The translations under genes were made by a program, and so were the position numbers. From positions 1-33,511 of the forward strand of contig SWDT01000575.1 in assembly GCA_009193035.1 (NCBI GenBank): 33,511 bases of DNA, read 5' to 3'. Each line of letters opens with the position of its first letter. The first letter of the stretch is position 1. This DNA is from Halicephalobus mephisto. Its lineage: Eukaryota > Nematoda > Chromadorea > Rhabditida > Panagrolaimidae. Shown in pieces: positions 20,659 through 29,996 of this stretch. The notes under the pieces were generated by a model. It did no database searches and was not told where the DNA came from. It worked only from the letters and a program-made list of their open reading frames with translations.

Positions 20659-22896
20659 CTACTGGACGGACACTTCGCGTTTTCGAAGTTTGATGTCGAT
20701 GACACGAGGAGCGGTGATGATGAGACCGTAAACGTCGCATTTTGTGTTTTCTGTGGTTTCGATTCTGAAGCGTTTTAGCAGATGACAGAACATTAACTTC
20801 ATTTCTAACATGGCAAATTTCATCCCGATGCAGCTGCGAGGACCGAGACCGAAGGGCTGGTAAGCTATGGAATCTTCTGGAAGACGTTCCTCAATTGGAT
20901 CCCATCGTTCTGGGATGTAGGATGAAGCGTCTTCTCCCCAGAGGGTCTTGTCGTGGTGGATGGACCAGACGTTGGAGACGAAACTGACGTCCTTCTCGAA
21001 AATCAAGTTTTCGTCACCAACAGTACAGGTATTCATGCAGATTCTGCTGTTGGCTGGAGCTGCGATGGGGATCACCCTCAGGGCTTCCTTGATGCACCAA
21101 TCGAGGTAGTCAATCTGGTTTACTGTATCCATGTTGATGTCTTCTTCTGAATGAATATAAGCGTTGATTTCGGAAAAGAGTTTTTCTTGGATTTCTGGAT
21201 GAGTAGCAAGACAGTACGAAACTACGGTCATCGTGGTCGCAGTGGTGTCGACTCCGGCGAGCATCATAACACTGCACATGGAAATTATTTCTTGATCTGT
21301 TAATTTTTTCTCGATTTTAATTTTGTTTAAATTTCCGAAAGATGCTTGAGAAGCTTTGATGGCTTTCATGTCTTCGTCAGAAGCTTCAGAATTCAAGAAA
21401 AGATCCACAAAGTCTTCATAGTTGGATTTTGCAGCATTGCCGTTGCAGTCTTCATTGTTGTTCATTTGGTCGATCTTCTGAGCTTTGGATGTTTTTCTTT
21501 CAGCATGTTGAGCGCGTCTTTTGGCGATGACGTCGACGAGGATCTTTGCCAAAACGAAAAGAGGACTTCCGAGCATGTTGATGAGGAACTTGTGTAAGTA
21601 GAAAGTGTAGTCTTGGAATTCAAAGAGAGTACTGTAGAATCTGAGAAGTGGATGATTGTAATAAGGAGCCGGATCGAAGAAAGCTCCGATGATCTTCATC
21701 AATTTATTTTCTTGTCCGACAGAGCTTTCTTCTTTGCCGAAGGCGATTCTTTCGATGACGTCAGTTGAGGATTCCATGAAGACTTCTTCGATGTTTATTT
21801 CTTGATCCACTTTTTCTTCCAATTTGTCCATGATTCTCCTCGTGGTGTCCAGCATCGTAATTTGCATATTTCGCAACTTCGATTGAGCGAAACACGGGAC
21901 TGTCAAAGTGCGGAAACGTTTCCATCTGAGTCCACGTCCGGTAAAAACGTTAGCTCTTTCGTCAGTATCAGGATTGAAAGGAAAAGGATGAATTGGCTGG
22001 AATTTTTTTATCATTAAGATAAGAAGCAATAATTTTAACGACTTTCTTCCAGACAAAGAAGCTACTCAAAAAATTCACTCTTTATTGGATAATGATCTTA
22101 GAAGAAAAAAACTCACTTTGCGACTGTGGAAGTTTACAAATTTGTTGATGAAGACGTCGCGGATGACGGAGAGATCAGAAGAGGCGATGACTTTCTGACC
22201 TCCTTCGAGATAGCCGAACGTTTTCCCGTAAATTTTCTCCCATTCAAGGATTCTGTGGCTGATCGGACGTTTGTTCAGTTGGAGAGTTTTCAGATTTCCA
22301 GTCCAGATGGATTCTGGCTTAGGACCGGGGATTCCGCGACGTTCGAAGTACTTTGATCGGTTCCAAAAATATCTAAAAATCACCCTAATAATAAATCTCC
22401 ACAAAAATCAGGAGTTAAATTTCCTTTTCAAAGTAAATAAACCTGATAGAAAACTAATAATCAAAAATAAAAAGCAATTAAAATAAATTTAAAAAACTTT
22501 AAATATTTTTTGCGCGGCAATTTTGGCGATCTGTTCCAATAAAAATTTTTATTGCGTGTGAGTTAGGGGTTATTTTTTAGGATTGAGATCAATGTGAATT
22601 ATTTTCTATACATAATTGTAACGAACTATTCATTTTTTTGTATTTTGAAACGAGTCAGACCAGCTATCTTTGTAAAATTAAAATTAGAGTGAATTAATTT
22701 CCCCAAAAGTATCTTTTATTTTTAAAGAACTTCTACAATATGTGGTTTTGAACTATATCCCCAAACAGGTATTTTTTTAAAAACGTTTCTATATCTATAG
22801 ATAATTCGGCCGAGAGTGATAATACCCAAGGATAAAGATCACTTACCCATAGATGGCGACAAAGACGATCGCGGAGATGAGGATCAATGTCAGCAT
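20659..22896 (-). CDS. cytochrome P450, clan 3 (CYP13-like)
   Basis: Exons 22896-22847, 22372-22117 and 21996-20659 join in phase to 547 codons plus TAG. It is a microsomal haem monooxygenase, probably for xenobiotic or lipid oxidation. The 50-nt first exon encodes an uncleaved ER anchor (LTLILISAIVFVAIYG), followed by the proline hinge GIPGPKP (30-36) and YGKTFGYLEGGQ. Further on are GLRWKRFR for the C-helix, oxygen-binding AGVDTTAT (349-356), KEALR with Glu406 and Arg409 of the ExxR pair, PERW (464-467) and the haem loop FGLGPRSCIG with Cys491. A polar insert (about 265-330, NNNEDCNGN region) makes it longer than the usual 500-520. Introns are 474 and 120 nt. All key residues are present, so it should be active. 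GATA-type sites cluster upstream. Confidence 0.95.
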
Positions 22897-22898
22897 TG

Positions 22899-23219
22899 TG
22901 ATAAGTGGAAATTAGGAGCTTGATTTCCAAGACAAAGTATCGGGGGTCCTCTTATTGTCTTATTTTATATGCACCCGATAATAAGGCCGAACCCCTTGCC
23001 TCAAGAACCGGGGCTTATCGGAGCTCCCGAAGAAGCTTATCAACAGTGATTTTGCTTTTGTGTCTTCCGATGGTCCATAGAAGAGAACATTCAGTCTTTC
23101 GTGGGAATACTCGCCGTCTGACACGGATAAGTTAGCAGGACTACACTGTTTCCGGGTATGAGCAGGAACTCCGGTTACGTGGCTGACTTGATCAACAGCA
23201 GCTTAATTATCGCTTATCA
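22899..23219 (-). promoter_or_regulatory. GATA-motif cluster upstream of the P450
   Basis: At least six TTATC/GATAA cores occur in about 320 bp: TGATAA at 22899-22904, GATAAT at 22977-22982, CTTATC at 23014-23019, CTTATCA at 23036-23042, GATAAG at 23126-23131 and CTTATCA at 23213-23219. In nematodes such clusters (ELT-2 type GATA factors) drive intestinal expression, which would suit a detoxification P450. The motif count is seen directly; the regulatory role is inferred. Confidence 0.55.
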
Positions 23220-23236
23220 CGTAACATATTGATTCT

Positions 23237-23261
23237 TGTTGTGTCTAAATTGGACACAACA
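23237..23261. repeat. perfect 9-bp inverted repeat
   Basis: TGTTGTGTC and GACACAACA are separated by a 7-nt loop (TAAATTG). It is not followed by a U-run. It may be a protein-binding palindrome or a hairpin; no gene is attached to it. Confidence 0.6.
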
Positions 23262-23764
23262 GTAGCAATTTGTGATCTTCGGGGAGTTTTATTTTTCAGA
23301 AAGTTTCAAACTCCAAAAATCACCGTAGTTCTTCCAAATGTTGCTGATTTTTTTGTCGTCAGATCAACTTCCAAGTCGAAAGAATAACTCCTTATCTCTT
23401 AATCCAGGACCTTTGCTCTATGTCCGGTACAAAGGAGAAAGTCCAAAATCGAAAAATTTAAACAAAATGATTTGTAAAAATAATCTTTGAAAATTAAAAT
23501 TAATTGTTTATTAAAAATAAATTTGTCTTCCGTAGATCAACTACACTATAAAAGCTAGAACACAACGAAACTGTAAAAGTGGATTTTATTGCCCATAAAA
23601 AGGGTCAAGTACTGCACACGTAGAACTGCATGCTTAAATGACGCAAATAAGGTGATCTGAAGGTAAATGTAGCATGATCTGCGGAAAAATAAAGGATTGC
23701 CATCTAGGGTTTGGTATTGAAATAACAAATTGCAAATAAAACACTAATTACTCAATCAATATCT

Positions 23765-24875
23765 CGAAAGTTAAATTTATTTGAAATAACAAGTAATTTA
23801 GATGATAAAAATACTGTAAATGAATTTTCGTTTCGAAACTCCCACTTCGCTTATGAATTGGATATTTCTAACTTGCAATCTTTAGTGGGATTTATGTTTT
23901 TATTTTGATGTTTTATTGATTTTCATATTTATAATTAAAATAGCCTGTTTTTGGCAGGTTACTGTAGTGTTATGATTTCTTCAATATCAATCAGAGCTTC
24001 AATATTGTTAGGGTAGAAACACAAAGAATATCACTATTCTTTACTCAACAATTATATGTCTTGCACATAATGTAACTAAAGGTCTCACTCAAGCCCTACA
24101 GTATTCTATGGTTCCTGATATTCAGGCTGTTTTCGAGTCCTCTCTTTCTAGTGTAGTTTCTGTTCCAGCAAATATGTAACAACTAATTCTCAAACGTAAA
24201 TAGAGGCTTTTATAGCCTATGTAATCCAAGTCTAAAAGTTTCTAGATATATCCAAAGAAAACACATTTCTAAACAATCACTTGCGAAGTCGTACAAGATC
24301 ATAAAATAGCTATCACACAAAACTGTGGTTGTCACGTAAATTATTTGTTTCCTAGAAAATCATAAAAATTCCTATCGAAACAATTTAGAACAAGATTATT
24401 TCTCATTTCTGCAATAGTATAACTATAATCCCATGGAATTTTTTTAAATTTTCAAAAAACAGAATAAAAAAACATATGAAACTAAAAACCCTAAAAATTT
24501 CTGAAAATTCACGTTCGGAAAATTAAGTAAAAACTCTCATTTTGATATCTACAACAATATGATGTTTTAAAAATGTAATTTATTTGAAATAATAAGCAAT
24601 TTCGGAAATAAAAAAAGTGAAATTGATTTTCGTTTCAAAACCTCTTACTCATGTATCAAAAATTATTTTTTAATTCATTTTTTATTTTTATATTAATACT
24701 TTAAAAAAGATAATTTATTCTGAATAGTTGTTAATTTAGGCCGAGGAAGTACTGTTGATCGATTTTCGTTTCGAAACCTCCCGCTCGCTCGTCGTCCACA
24801 GGTTGGACAGCTTTCGAGTCGCGGTCCTTTCTTGTGATTCATCTTTTTTATGTTGATATTCTATTGATTTTTATA
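23765..24875 (+). repeat. three dispersed copies of a promoter-like unit
   Basis: The palindromic phrase TTTTCGTTTCGAAAC (or TTTCAAAAC) followed by CTCCCAC/CTCTTAC/CTCCCGC occurs at about 23825, 24628 and 24764. Copies 1 and 2 share the preceding AATTTATTTGAAATAA.AAG.AATTT. Copies 1 and 3 share the following T-rich run ending TTTATTGATTTTCATATTT / TCTATTGATTTTTATATTT. Copy 3 directly precedes the PHETA ATG. This looks like duplication of the upstream region of that gene, with decay of the outer copies. Confidence 0.55.
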
Positions 24876-24883
24876 TTTGTAAA

Positions 24884-25406
24884 ATGTTAGCCAATGCACA
24901 ATCTTTAGTTGCTCTCATTAACGATAAATCCTACGACAGAACTGTTTCTGGTAAGCTCTTCGTTCTTCAGGTTTGTGGATTCATTAATAATTTTCTCCAT
25001 ATATCAGTCTTTCAGGATGAACGGTGGAAACAGACTTTTGCAGTTCTCAAGGCTAATCTTTTGTTCTTTTTCGAATCAGAATCTCAATTAAATGTTCCTT
25101 TATATTTATTGATTATTGAAGACTGTATTATTGAACTGTCAGACGATAACCAAACAGGAAAACCTTTTTCCTTTTCTATACGGTTTAAAACGTGGGTTTT
25201 GATCAGGAAGTACTCACAACGGATATATGGATTTCAGAACTAAACGGGTATTTCAAATAGCTGCTGAAGATTTCGAAAGCATGGGGAACTGGATCTCGTG
25301 CTTGACTGTGTGCTCCGTTGATTACATGTCGGCCACTAAGCAGATGCTTCAAGAAGAAATTGCTTCCAAGAATGCTACATCTCCAACAGAAACATCTATA
25401 GATTAG
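24884..25406 (+). CDS. PHETA: sesquipedalian-like PH-domain protein
   Basis: Exons 24884-24970, 25016-25191 and 25238-25406 join to 143 codons plus TAG. Sesquipedalian (PHETA1/2, IPIP27) is an endosomal PH protein that recruits OCRL and controls receptor recycling. The protein is essentially one PH domain: SGKLFVLQDERWKQTFAVLK, LLFFFESESQ, an acidic DCIIELSDD strand turn, then RVFQIAAEDFESMGNWISCL with the invariant PH-domain Trp in the C-terminal helix, and a short VDYMSATKQMLQEEI extension. It ends after that helix, so the longer C-tail with the OCRL-binding F&H motif of vertebrate forms is absent. Intron 1 is 45 nt and frame-neutral, so an unspliced frame looks open. AATAAA at 25414-25419 is followed within 95 nt by the ARPC3 start, the spacing of a nematode operon. 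Confidence 0.8.
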
Positions 25407-25513
25407 AGTGACTAATAAAGAAAAATTTTCTTTGAGTTTTTTATATATGATGTTTTTAATCGCTGAGATATTTGAATTTTTGTTTTTGTTTTTTGTTTAC
25501 TTTTTTTAGTAAG
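25407..25513 (+). promoter_or_regulatory. operon intercistronic region with trans-splice acceptor
   Basis: It carries AATAAA (25414-25419), then a U-rich tract, then TTTTTTTAG ending at 25509 and AAG before the ATG at 25514. About 107 bp from stop to start, with this order of signals, matches nematode operon junctions where the downstream mRNA receives an SL2-type leader. Confidence 0.7.
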
Positions 25514-26214
25514 ATGGAACGGATTAGACAACTGGACTTTCCATATCATGAAATTCTCAATCTTGTGTATACCTCCGATTTCAACTCTGACAGCTACCCT
25601 GTTGTCGGTAACTTGCCCATTCTCCCACTGAGAACCGATACGACAGGTCCCGCTCCCAGATCTGCTAATGGTACGCGTTATTTTGCTTTAATTAATCCAT
25701 AGAAATTTCCAGAAAATGATCCGGACATCGTGGATGAAGCATTGACGTGGTTCCGTCCGATTATTTTCACACGTTCTTTCAAAATCAAAGGACCTGCTGA
25801 TCGGGTTTTAATCTACTTGTTCCTCTACATCATCGAGTGCCTTAAGCACCTCAATGGTGTCAACCGGGATGAAGCCTATCGTAGAATGAAAAGTCTCGCC
25901 ATCAGTGACGCACTCCCACTTCCTGGAGACAACACATTCCCAGTCAACGACTTCCTGGAGCCACCCAAAAATAACCAAGAACGCGGTAAGTGTATATTTC
26001 GATCACTCTTATATATCAATGTTGTAGAAGTTATGGCTCAATACCTCCAACAATTACGTAGAGAAGTTGGGGATCGTCTCTGCATTCTTCTTTTCAAGAA
26101 CAGTCAAATTGCAGATAAGGTATTCTTTAAATTTGCGTATCTTAGTAAAATACTTTTTAGCACTGGACTATGTATAGCCACAGGCGTTTCCTCAACCGTT
26201 CATTTACTCGCTAA
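25514..26214 (+). CDS. ARPC3: actin-related protein 2/3 complex subunit 3 (p21-Arc)
   Basis: Exons 25514-25670, 25713-25985, 26028-26119 and 26161-26214 join in phase to 191 codons plus TAA; relatives are about 178. ARPC3 is a structural subunit of the Arp2/3 complex that nucleates branched actin. Family blocks appear in order: NLPILPLRTDTTGPAPRSAN, DIVDEALTWFRP, FKIKGPADRVLIYLFLYI, ECLKHLN, ALPLPGDNTFPVNDFLEPP, VMAQYLQQLRREVGDRL, and after the last splice HWTMYSHRRFLNRSF. The last block corresponds to the C-terminal WW/F.KRQFMNKS region. The ATG follows the TTTTTTTAG acceptor. Introns are 41-42 nt. It is the second gene of the operon with the PH protein; both act on endosomal membranes and actin. 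AATAAA lies at 26446-26451. Confidence 0.96.
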
Positions 26215-27922
26215 GAATCGACCATACCTGCAAAACGATCATTTTTCTATTTATCCTTGTGTTTAAGTTATTGTTCTATAAAGTGGTAAACTGAGTAAAT
26301 TCCTTGCTTTGGACTGAAAATTTAAAACTTGGTTTAATTCTAATGTTTTAAATCTTTTTATATTTAAGTAATGATTTTAATCAGGTGGTAATTATTTTGC
26401 GATTTTTTGACTAAGAGAGTTAAATGAGTAAAATTCGTACAACGGAATAAATTTTAAGCAATTTGTGTTTCGTATTATAAAAGTTGGGGGTCAGAGTTAG
26501 AGGTTGAAGTATGAACTTTTCCCGTTATGAACACTTTTCGGCTTATTCGAGCAATTAAACACAAAACTAATTAACAATAAATCCTGGTAATTTAACATTG
26601 TCGTTCTTCCTTCTAACTTCTGAACGACGTCATTGCTGTTGTAAATTGGCGCAAAAATTAGACTCTTGCGCCTTGAAGATTTCCTCAATGAAAGCTTCTC
26701 GCTTTCTGTAACAGTTTCAGATTCTATAAGGGGTAAAAGATATTTAAAAATCAATAATCTGGAATCATTTGAATATTTTTAAATTTGTTTAACTTTGAAA
26801 AACCATAAAAGAATGGTTTCAAAAAGACTAAGATTTTTCGTATTCAAAGTTTCTTAGATTTATTTTCAAACAAACCCTGTCTCTAGATAGGTTTGTAAAA
26901 GAATATTAAATACTGAAGACAACTAAAAATCATGCCACATAAGTTCGAGTGTGTGTCATGAACACAAATTACTTAATATTTATCAGAACCAATCCATTGA
27001 TTATCTAGATCCGTCGTTTCAGTCACGACTGTCAGTAAATCAATGTAGAGGAAGTTCACTCATCACTCATTAGCCAAAGTTGCCATTTCATTCTTGAAAC
27101 TTTCACCAAATAAATGTGCAAAAATTCAATCATTTATTCTTAAAATTGATTTGTCCTTTCTATTTTGGAATGCCTGTTTTTCTAATTTCCTTGAGATTCG
27201 CATCAACATAATTTGGTAAATACTTTCATTTTTGATTTTTATAGAATAGAATTATTTCGTTATTATCAAAACAGAGCAGACTATTTTTCAATAAAGTGAA
27301 TATATAATTCATTTCCTTCGCAGAGAAGCTTTAGGATGGCTATTCTATAAGATCGTTCTATTCATCAACTTAACCAATATTTTAAACTTCATACAACGAT
27401 GTCACCAGAAAATTGAAGATAGATGACGAAGAATTTTCAAAAATAAGCAAGTCTTGCTGATTGTTATGAAAGGTGATATAAGTAAATTAAAAGATAATCT
27501 AAGTTTAAAAATGTAAATATTTCTGAAATTCAACTATGAAGTATTCAGCATTAAATAGTTAAGCATTTCAGAAATATTGATACAAGATTTGCTTAAAATT
27601 ACTCTTAATCAAGCAGGATGTTTTCATTATTAGGTTATTCTTGTAATAAAAATTTAACAAATTAATGAGCGTGTATTTCTTCTTCATTTGTGATAATAAA
27701 ACGTGGAATTTAACTTTGTTCCTGAAGATTGTTGGTAAAAGCCGTATTCTGAAATAACAACTTTATACATATTATTTAATAACACCACCGATTACTAGAT
27801 AGCAAGATTAGTTCATATTTTCTTTGTGGATGTAATGTATTTTTCATTCAAAAGTCCACTAAATAGTGATAGTTTTTAACTTAACATTTGAGTGTAAATA
27901 AGTAATAAAACACTTCGATAAA
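26215..27922. other. gene-poor interval
   Basis: About 1.7 kb with no supported gene. A minus-strand frame at 26497-26754 has a protein-like stretch (SLRKSSRRKSLIFAPIYN, VVQKLEGRTTML) after a TTACAG-like site, but no partner exon or homologue, so I only note it. The rest is AT-rich. Confidence 0.4.
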
Positions 27923-28120
27923 TGCGTCCAGGTGGCTCAGTGATCCAGGGCGTAATTATTAGGTAGTTTAAGTAGTGTACAATTACCATTTCTGGCGCAC
28001 CCATCTCTCGAAGGGGGTATACGGGGCATTACGCGAGATTTGGCAATTATACGTTTTATACTCCTGTTACTAGCCCTCCGCTAATGATAGAGGTCAATGG
28101 AGGGGGTTTGTGTTATTTGT
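27923..28120 (+). repeat. GC-richer tRNA-like/SINE-like block
   Basis: The segment starts GCGTCCAGGTGGCTCAGTGA, whose GGTGGCTCAGTG resembles a pol III box A as in tRNAs. GCGTAAT at 27952-27958 has its inverse ATTACGC at 28029-28035. No good box B (GGTTCGANNCC) is found. It differs sharply in composition from both flanks. A decayed SINE or another RNA-derived repeat is possible. Confidence 0.3.
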
Positions 28121-28171
28121 GCGATCTAGTCAATTTTTCTTGATGTAAATGACAATTTTCCTTGATTATAA

Positions 28172-28485
28172 ATGTTTATTCAAAAGTTAAAACCATTGAC
28201 AAATTACGATATTACAAATATAGCAAATGAATTAAAAATTTTAGATAAGTATTCATGAGAGATACTCTTCTAAATAAAATCAATGATGTAGAATGTGCAG
28301 TTGTAAATTTAGATATAAGTAAAAATAGTGGCACTAATGGGGTCTGTTACTATAAGAATAATGAAAAGTGTTACTTCAGTATTCTTAGGGCGAGTGTCTT
28401 AACCCGCCGTCTAGTTTATTTTGTAGCTGTCGGTCTTTTGTTACGCTCGAATTTCGATTTGATCTTGTTCAAAATATTAAGTTAG
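28172..28485 (+). pseudogene. relic of adenain-like (C5) protease of a Polinton/Maverick-type element
   Basis: An open frame from ATG 28172 runs to TGA 28256-28258. A second frame opens at ATG 28255 in the -1 register, overlapping as ATGA, and runs to 28485. The first piece and the beginning of the second (to about 28378) resemble in order the N-terminal part of the adenovirus-type cysteine protease encoded by Polintons and adintoviruses: the region leading to the catalytic His, including VVNLDISKNSGT. The residue expected to be the catalytic His reads Asn (GTN), and resemblance ends before any catalytic Cys. It is therefore frameshifted, missing its active site and truncated. Family recognition is from memory of the pattern. 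Confidence 0.6.
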
Positions 28486-29039
28486 TAACTAATTTTTACG
28501 CTTTTTTTGAAATTCTCTAAAACATTTGTGAAACTTTTGGAAGTTTACATACCTAGGATATATAAAGGGTGCTCAAATGTCTTTTAAATAATAATAACAT
28601 TATGAGTAATGAAGCTTGATTTGGTTTAAAAAGGAATATTTCTCGAGGAGAACTCTGAGTACTTTTATTTCGTGAACTCTGTTTAAGTCACAAAATGATC
28701 GAAGTAGTAAGATATATACAGCACGATAGGTAAGGAGATGTTTTCTATTCCTATGATATAATATTGGGGTAATAAATTTAAGAATAGTATTTTTAAACTC
28801 AATGAAGTTTTTTATCCACAAATCCTCAAGATTCACTACATGATGTTTGAAAGAGCAGTTTTGTTGCTCTCTTGCTATAGTAGAAAAATATGAAAAAAAT
28901 TGAGTCAAACCTTCTTCGTAATTTTTTCTTTAAAAATGTAAAAAAATATCTCAGAAAACGCAAAAATTTAGTTACAAACCTAATATCTACAACAATTTGC
29001 GCATAGTCGGTCTCATAATTCGAAGCCAATCGTCACTGC
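28486..29039. other. spacer between protease relic and the cargo-like gene
   Basis: AT-rich. Two minus-strand frames (28600-28908 and 28826-29029) are open without ATG-splice support or recognisable motifs. I see nothing else. Confidence 0.4.
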
Positions 29040-29657
29040 TTATTCTGCTTTTTTTTCATTGTCATTCAGTTGTTTTCCACAAGTTCGAACAATTGCTTCA
29101 TACACCTCTGACGCAAAATAATGGCAATTACTTTGGGTGCCATGATAGGTGTTACTGAGCTCGTCGTTATTAATAATCCATTCAATAATATTATAAATTT
29201 TTTCTTTGTATTTTATATCATCATTAAAACGCCCTTCTGGGAAAACTGTTTTGCCTCGTTTCTTTTTCCCCATGTATTCCTTCACATCAGTTAGTTTTTT
29301 CGAACGTTGCACATAAATACTATCCATTTGCTTCTCGAAAGACCAGTACCAATTGGTGGATTCCACGACAGTGAATTCATGCCAAAGTCCAAAATAACCC
29401 AAGAAAGGAATAATATGGTACTTCCAAATTTTCACCTTCCGTATTTCTTCTTCATTGGTTTTCAGTTCCTTGAAATAATCCAACAATTCTTCCTTATTTA
29501 AGCTGGCTTCCCTAAAACTACCGTCATCAAGGTGATCTGTGAAGACCAAAGTATTGGTCCACTTTCCGCCTTTACTGCCACTGCTAAATAAAAATATTAA
29601 TGATTACCATGACATCAGTGCCAGTGGCTATATATTAATATAAACTTACGAGCTCAT
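29040..29657 (-). CDS. putative permuted papain-fold (LRAT/PPPDE-like) domain protein
   Basis: An 8-nt first exon (29657-29650) and a second exon (29583-29040), joined across a 66-nt intron (GTAAGT to TATTTAG), give 183 codons plus TAA with no defect. The N-terminus is MSSSGSKGGKW. His71 in GLWHEFTVVES sits on a strand-like stretch, and about 85 residues later comes SNCHYFASEVY with Asn155-Cys156. The His..Asn-Cys order and the NC-x-x-F helix are the signature of circularly permuted papain-like domains (LRAT, PPPDE, NlpC-like). Such proteins are proteases, deubiquitinases or acyltransferases, so the reaction cannot be fixed. There is no signal peptide or membrane segment. It lies between relics of a virus-like element, facing left, yet is intact and has a canonical intron. 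It could be cargo of the element or a host gene next to it. Confidence 0.7.
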
Positions 29658-29751
29658 CTTGAGAACAATGATGAGAGACAAAGAAGAGAACTAGAAATAA
29701 TCAAAAGTCAATAATAAAAAAATGAGAGATAACGTTTTCTATGTTTTATAT

Positions 29752-29957
29752 TCAAGGGCCGAGTTCATTACTTTTTTCTGAGGTGTGCCTTATTTTGTGC
29801 TTAATAATACCGTCATTGTCAAAGAACATTGTTCCATTAATATGATATAATTCCTTTTTGTCTTGTAAATTAGTAATGTCTTTGCTAAGGAATATAATTT
29901 TATTGAAATGAGAGGACAATCGTTGACAATCGCGACAACGTACCTCATATCTTTTAC
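29752..29957 (-). pseudogene. fragment resembling the neighbouring envelope-like frame
   Basis: A minus-strand frame of about 68 codons without a good ATG ends in TGA at 29752-29754. Part of it (the FDNDGIIKH area) parallels, at low identity but in the same order of polar and hydrophobic positions, a part of the large frame at 31037-32484 (the MKDGVITND area). It may be a diverged second copy of that gene or a duplicated fragment. Not functional as it stands. Confidence 0.35.
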
Positions 29958-29996
29958 TTTAAAGGAAAATAATTATAAGAATTTTCTTAATTATAA

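Larger units (their letters stand above)
23220..24883. other. non-coding interval before the PHETA-ARPC3 pair
   Basis: About 1.66 kb without a credible gene. It holds a perfect 9-bp stem hairpin (23237-23261) and three promoter-like repeat copies, both listed separately. Otherwise AT-rich with broken frames. Confidence 0.45.

Noticed and set aside
22905..23135. 76-codon plus-strand frame as a gene
   Set aside because: It covers the P450 upstream region with its GATA cluster, and its composition is not protein-like.
27923..28120. Functional tRNA or spliced-leader RNA gene
   Set aside because: No box B, no complete cloverleaf, and no SL donor plus Sm-site arrangement could be found.
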